Of a DNA stretch of 20,212 nucleotides, positions 17,203 to 20,212 are shown in pieces. Below the pieces are notes generated by a model, which worked only from the letters and a program-made list of their open reading frames with translations, was not told where the DNA came from and ran no database searches. The DNA lies in NCBI GenBank assembly GCA_017545325.1, contig JAFWOX010000026.1:1-20212 (forward strand), in the 5' to 3' direction. Source of the DNA: Oscillospiraceae bacterium. Its GTDB lineage: Bacteria > Bacillota_A > Clostridia > Oscillospirales > Oscillospiraceae. How positions within the stretch are numbered: the stretch's first letter is position 1; every line of letters begins with the position of its first letter. Both the position numbers and the translations under genes were made by a program.

Positions 17203-17223
17203 AGGCCGCCGGGCGGCCTTTGC
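17203..17223 (+). terminator. Terminator-like GC stem with T tail
   Basis: AGGCC-GCCGGGC-GGCCT followed by TTTG closes the hairpin-rich region 65 bp before the hydrolase gene. It contains the second copy of CGCCGGGCGGCCTT (17207-17220). Confidence 0.5.
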
Positions 17224-17252
17224 TGTACATTGGAAGCGAAGTATGGTATACT
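17224..17252 (+). promoter_or_regulatory. Promoter of the bifunctional hydrolase gene
   Basis: TGTACA (17224-17229), a 17-bp spacer and TATACT (17247-17252) lie about 33 bp upstream of the start codon. The -35 is a weak match, the -10 a good one. Confidence 0.6.
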
Positions 17253-17284
17253 GCAGAAAAAGCAAATCGAAAGGGCGTGGAAGC

Positions 17285-20167
17285 ATGATCGAGTATACCC
17301 GTGTATCCCGGTACTACCCCGGCTGCGACGGCACGAAGCTGGCGGTGGACCTGTACCTTCCCGTGACGGAGCGGCGGGTGCCCGTGCTGGTGGAGTGCGG
17401 CTACGAGGACCGCCGCCGCAGCTTCGAGAGCCGGAAGCCCGCGCTGGAGCGGTTTTTGGAGGCTGGGTATGCCCTGGCCTTCATCGAGCCCCGGGGCTTC
17501 GGAGCCAGCTACGGGGTGAGCGAGGGCTTCTTCTCCCCCCGGGATGCGGAGGATCTGGCCTCCATCGTGGACGCCATTACCCTGGAGCCCTGGTGCAGCG
17601 GGAAGGCCGGTTCCTTCGGCGGCTCAAACAAGGGCCAGAGCCAGCAGCTCATGCTCACCCGGCAGCCCAAGCGCCTCTTTGCCGCCGCCCCCTGCGACTG
17701 CAATCCGGATTTCTATTACCAGAATTTTACGAACGGGGCCTCCTCCCTTCCCCGGCGGCCGGGCCACCATGCCTCCGCTGAGGAGATCGGCACCCCGGTG
17801 GACGAGGATCCGGCGCCGGAGTATCCCCTGGCCCACGAAGCCCTGGCGTGCCACCGGATGAACCTGGGCTTCCTGGAGCAGCATGTACCCAACATGTTCC
17901 GGGATCAGGTCAATCCCCGCATCGGCTATGCCCCCAATCTGGAGATCCCCGCCTGGTCGTACATGGACAGGATCCGCCACGGCCATGTAAAGGTGTACCA
18001 GAACGCCGCCTGGTTCGACCCCGGCTGCACCGGGGAGATCTTCGGCTGGAAGAGCTGGGGCGGCAAGCTGCTCCTGGGACCCTGGCGGCACTGCGAGATC
18101 TACCGGGGCGGCAGCGACCTGCCCGCCGGCGGCTTCGACTGGGTCGCGGAGCACATCCGCTTCTTCGACCCCATCCTGAAGGGGCAGGATAACGGCTCCC
18201 AGGACGAGCCCCCCATCCTGTATTACACCCAGGGAGCGAAGGAAGGGGAGGAATGGCGCTATGCCGCGGACCTGCCCCTGGATACCCAGACCCAGCCGGA
18301 TCTGTACCTTACCCCCGAGGGGGGACTGACGGAGGAGGAAGCCCCGTCGGGCAAACGGGACTATACCGTCCGGAACGACCTGACCTTGTACCCCGGCTTC
18401 GGGAAGCTGGACCGGCGCATCACCGCCGACATGGGGGAATTTGAGGGCAAAAGCCTGTGCTTCACCCTGCCGCCCCTGGAAAAGGACCTGGAGCTCACGG
18501 GCATCCCGGTGCTGAATCTCTGGGTCACCTCCACCCATACGGACGGGAACTTCATCGCCGCCCTGGACGAGGTCCTGCCGGACGGCTCCAGCCGCTTCAT
18601 CACCGAGGGGGCCATGCGGGCCAGCCACGCCAAAATGCACCCCGGCACCATCCGGGACGCCTTCGGGGTCCCCTACCACCGGGGCTTTGCGGCGGACGCC
18701 GTCAGTCTGAGCCCGGATAAGCCCACCCTGCTGGCCTTCAACCTGGAGGCGGTCTCCCGGATCGTGAAGAAGGGCAGCCGGCTCCGCATCGCCCTGAGCT
18801 GCGGCGGCAGCGGCTACGACCAGCCCGAGGGCTTCCCGGCGGAGATGCCTACGGTCACGGTACACACCGGCGGCCCCTATGCTTCCTTCCTCCGTCTGCC
18901 GGTGATCGCCCCCAACGTGACGAAGTTCACCGGAACCCTCACCCTGAACGGGCGGCCGGAGAACGCCAGCGTGTACGCCTTCAAGCGCAGCATATACATC
19001 GAGCGCGGCGGCAGGCGCTGGCGGAAATTCGACTGCCTCCAGGTCTGCCCCGAGGGGGACCAGCTGCGCTTCGTCACCCGGGCCTTCACCGCCGTGCGCC
19101 GTCCCATCGCGGGGGGCATGGCCCTGACCATCGCGGTGCCCGGCCTGGCCTTCACCGGCAGCGGCAGGCTTCCGGATACAGGGACCCTGGGGGAGACAAC
19201 CTGGGAGATCAAGCGGTGCATGCCCGGCTTCCCCGGCCCCAGGCTCCCCAAGACCACCTACCGGAACCTGTACGTGGCTACGGTGCCCGTTTCGAAGGAG
19301 GCCCCCGGCTCCTCCAATCCCCAGCCCAGGCATACCCTGGACCTGCTGGTGGACGTGATCCTGCCGGAGACCGGGAAGGCACCCTACCCCTGCTGCGTAT
19401 ATATCCACGGCTTCGGCGGCTCCAACCATGATTTTGAGGCTACCGCGCCGGACTTTCTGGAGCGGGGCGTCGCCGTCGCCTCCATCGACTACCGCCTGCC
19501 TCCTCCCACCCCCTGGCCCGCCTGCGGCTGGGACGCCAAGGCCTGTATCCGCTACCTGAAGGTCCATGCCGCCGAGCTGGGGCTGGATCCCGCCCGCTTC
19601 GCCGTCCTGGGCGGCTCCATGGGGGGCCACCTCACCAGCATGATCGCCGCCTGCAACGGCAGCCGGGAGGACGAGGGGGAGATCGGCGGCTGCCTGGAAG
19701 CGGACAGCAGCGTCAGGGCCGCCTGCGCCTCCTTCCCCTTTACGGATTTCTTCGGCATGGGGGATGACTGCGCCGCCGTCTGGCCCCTCCAGGCGGATCG
19801 GGTGGCCCGGTGCGACGGGCCCTACGCCCCTCTGGCCTCCATGCTGGACTATGTGGGTCCCGGCAAGGGCATGGCGGACGTGAAACTCCATCTCCACGAC
19901 CCGGATCCCAAGTACGTCGCCCTGCGGGAGAAGGCCCGGGACGCCAGCCCCGTCTGCCACGTGAGTGCCAAAAGCGCCCCCACGGCGCTGGTCCACGGCA
20001 TCTTCGAATGCGGCATCCAGGTCCCCATGGGCCAGAGCCTCCGCTTCTTCGAGGCCCTTACCCGGGCGGGGGTCAAAAGCCTGCTGCTGTGCAACAACAA
20101 CGGCATCTACGGGGCGGATCCGGAGGTCAAGCAGGCCGTGGTGGACTTCATCGTGTCCCGGATATGA
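17285..20167 (+). CDS. Fused hydrolase: CocE/X-Pro dipeptidyl-peptidase-type esterase + second alpha/beta hydrolase domain
   Basis: A 960-residue protein with no signal peptide. Residues 1-300 form a CocE/NonD-type catalytic domain: FIEPRGFGAS (67-76), nucleophile S114 in FGGSNKG, Asp D245 in AAWFDPG and His H269 in GPWRHC complete the triad. Residues ~335-545 are the jelly-roll C-terminal domain of this family. Residues ~640-960 are a second alpha/beta hydrolase with the oxyanion motif HGFGGS (708-713) and nucleophile S778 in LGGSMGGH. In the second domain the expected Asp in HGxxDxxVP is Glu (E908, HGIFECGIQVP) and the expected catalytic His region reads CNNNGIYGADP (936-946) with no His, so activity is doubtful. 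The start at 17285 is preceded only by a weak GGAAG; the in-frame upstream reading to 17162 runs through hairpins. The substrate (acyl ester or peptide) is unknown. Confidence 0.85.
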   Translation: MIEYTRVSRYYPGCDGTKLAVDLYLPVTERRVPVLVECGYEDRRRSFESRKPALERFLEAGYALAFIEPRGFGASYGVSEGFFSPRDAEDLASIVDAITLEPWCSGKAGSFGGSNKGQSQQLMLTRQPKRLFAAAPCDCNPDFYYQNFTNGASSLPRRPGHHASAEEIGTPVDEDPAPEYPLAHEALACHRMNLGFLEQHVPNMFRDQVNPRIGYAPNLEIPAWSYMDRIRHGHVKVYQNAAWFDPGCTGEIFGWKSWGGKLLLGPWRHCEIYRGGSDLPAGGFDWVAEHIRFFDPILKGQDNGSQDEPPILYYTQGAKEGEEWRYAADLPLDTQTQPDLYLTPEGGLTEEEAPSGKRDYTVRNDLTLYPGFGKLDRRITADMGEFEGKSLCFTLPPLEKDLELTGIPVLNLWVTSTHTDGNFIAALDEVLPDGSSRFITEGAMRASHAKMHPGTIRDAFGVPYHRGFAADAVSLSPDKPTLLAFNLEAVSRIVKKGSRLRIALSCGGSGYDQPEGFPAEMPTVTVHTGGPYASFLRLPVIAPNVTKFTGTLTLNGRPENASVYAFKRSIYIERGGRRWRKFDCLQVCPEGDQLRFVTRAFTAVRRPIAGGMALTIAVPGLAFTGSGRLPDTGTLGETTWEIKRCMPGFPGPRLPKTTYRNLYVATVPVSKEAPGSSNPQPRHTLDLLVDVILPETGKAPYPCCVYIHGFGGSNHDFEATAPDFLERGVAVASIDYRLPPPTPWPACGWDAKACIRYLKVHAAELGLDPARFAVLGGSMGGHLTSMIAACNGSREDEGEIGGCLEADSSVRAACASFPFTDFFGMGDDCAAVWPLQADRVARCDGPYAPLASMLDYVGPGKGMADVKLHLHDPDPKYVALREKARDASPVCHVSAKSAPTALVHGIFECGIQVPMGQSLRFFEALTRAGVKSLLLCNNNGIYGADPEVKQAVVDFIVSRI

Positions 20168-20189
20168 AGGGATATACAATGAGATCGGG

Positions 20190-20212
20190 GGCGGGCCGCA
20201 TCGCGGCCCGCC
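20190..20212 (+). terminator. Terminator stem after the hydrolase gene, cut by window end
   Basis: GGCGGGCCGC (20190-20199), loop ATC, GCGGCCCGCC (20203-20212) is a perfect 10-bp stem. The window ends at its last base, so the T tail cannot be seen. Confidence 0.6.

Larger units (their letters stand above)
16621..17284. other. AT-richer non-coding region dense in inverted repeats; no convincing gene
   Basis: This 664-bp stretch shows at least eight inverted repeats: a palindrome at 16703-16714 (TTCAATATTGAA), a long imperfect stem at 16721-16752, 16807-16839, 16842-16854, 16939-16968, 17005-17030, 17057-17088, 17142-17176 and 17178-17200, ending in a GC stem at 17203-17219. Several stems are perfect over 11-13 bp with 4-base loops. 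Short open frames on both strands exist but match nothing I recognise and run through the stems. The stretch could be a structured RNA, a degenerate mobile element or a cluster of nested terminators. Confidence 0.55.

Noticed and set aside
14903..17220. Transposon or integron ends
   Set aside because: No transposase, integrase or terminal inverted repeats were found; only a 14-bp direct repeat that overlaps terminator stems, so only a cautious finding is kept.
17624..20179. Open frame of 851 codons on the minus strand opposite the fused hydrolase
   Set aside because: Same artefact: low-complexity Gly/Ala/Val/Asp composition, no motif, and the plus-strand protein has clear catalytic motifs.

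Overview
The window looks like chromosomal DNA of an anaerobic, Gram-positive-type bacterium with high GC content, most likely a high-GC member of the Clostridia (Oscillospiraceae-like). This is inferred from strong AAGGAGG ribosome binding sites, sigma-70-like promoters, rho-independent terminators, the family content and the strong G/C bias at third codon positions. No marker gene fixes the genus.

Layout. (1) 1-1040: the 3' part of an acyl-CoA synthetase, ending in a strong terminator. (2) 1185-2711: an FAD-dependent oxidoreductase with its own promoter and terminator. (3) 2853-9270: a complete F1Fo ATP synthase operon, in the order I-like, a, c, b, [b'-delta-alpha fusion], gamma, beta, epsilon, driven by a near-consensus promoter at 2796-2824. 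Three things stand out. One 744-residue ORF carries a membrane anchor, a stalk helix, the delta C-terminal domain and a full alpha subunit. The c subunit has an atypical helix-1 motif and a mixed ion-site signature. The epsilon gene appears frameshifted and lacks the usual helical C-terminal domain. (4) 9271-9697: a non-coding region with two perfect DnaA boxes (TTATCCACA), T-rich tracts and two blocks of 9-bp GTGACGG tandem repeats, arranged as a duplicated module of about 200 bp. It ends in a bidirectional terminator.

(5) 9698-12929, minus strand: a three-gene operon of two paralogous enolase-superfamily enzymes (sugar-acid dehydratase-like) and a DUF169 protein. It is transcribed divergently from (6) 13092-14873, a large protein built from two tandem MoaF-like (calycin) units. 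The two promoters lie back to back at 12964-13050. (7) 14916-17220: a segment of visibly lower GC with an ECF-type sigma factor carrying an unusual ~350-residue C-terminal extension, followed by about 600 bp of non-coding DNA dense in inverted repeats. A 14-bp direct repeat brackets this segment, suggesting acquisition. (8) 17285-20167: a 960-residue protein joining a CocE/X-Pro-peptidase-type hydrolase to a second alpha/beta hydrolase whose catalytic Asp and His positions look degenerate.

Taken together, the window pairs an energy-conserving ATPase with catabolic functions: acyl-CoA ligation, flavin redox chemistry, sugar-acid dehydration, ester/peptide hydrolysis and possibly MoaF-type small-molecule binding. 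The strongest candidate for something undescribed is the b'-delta-alpha fusion together with an internal ribosome binding site that could supply free alpha. The DnaA-box/iteron region next to the operon comes second.
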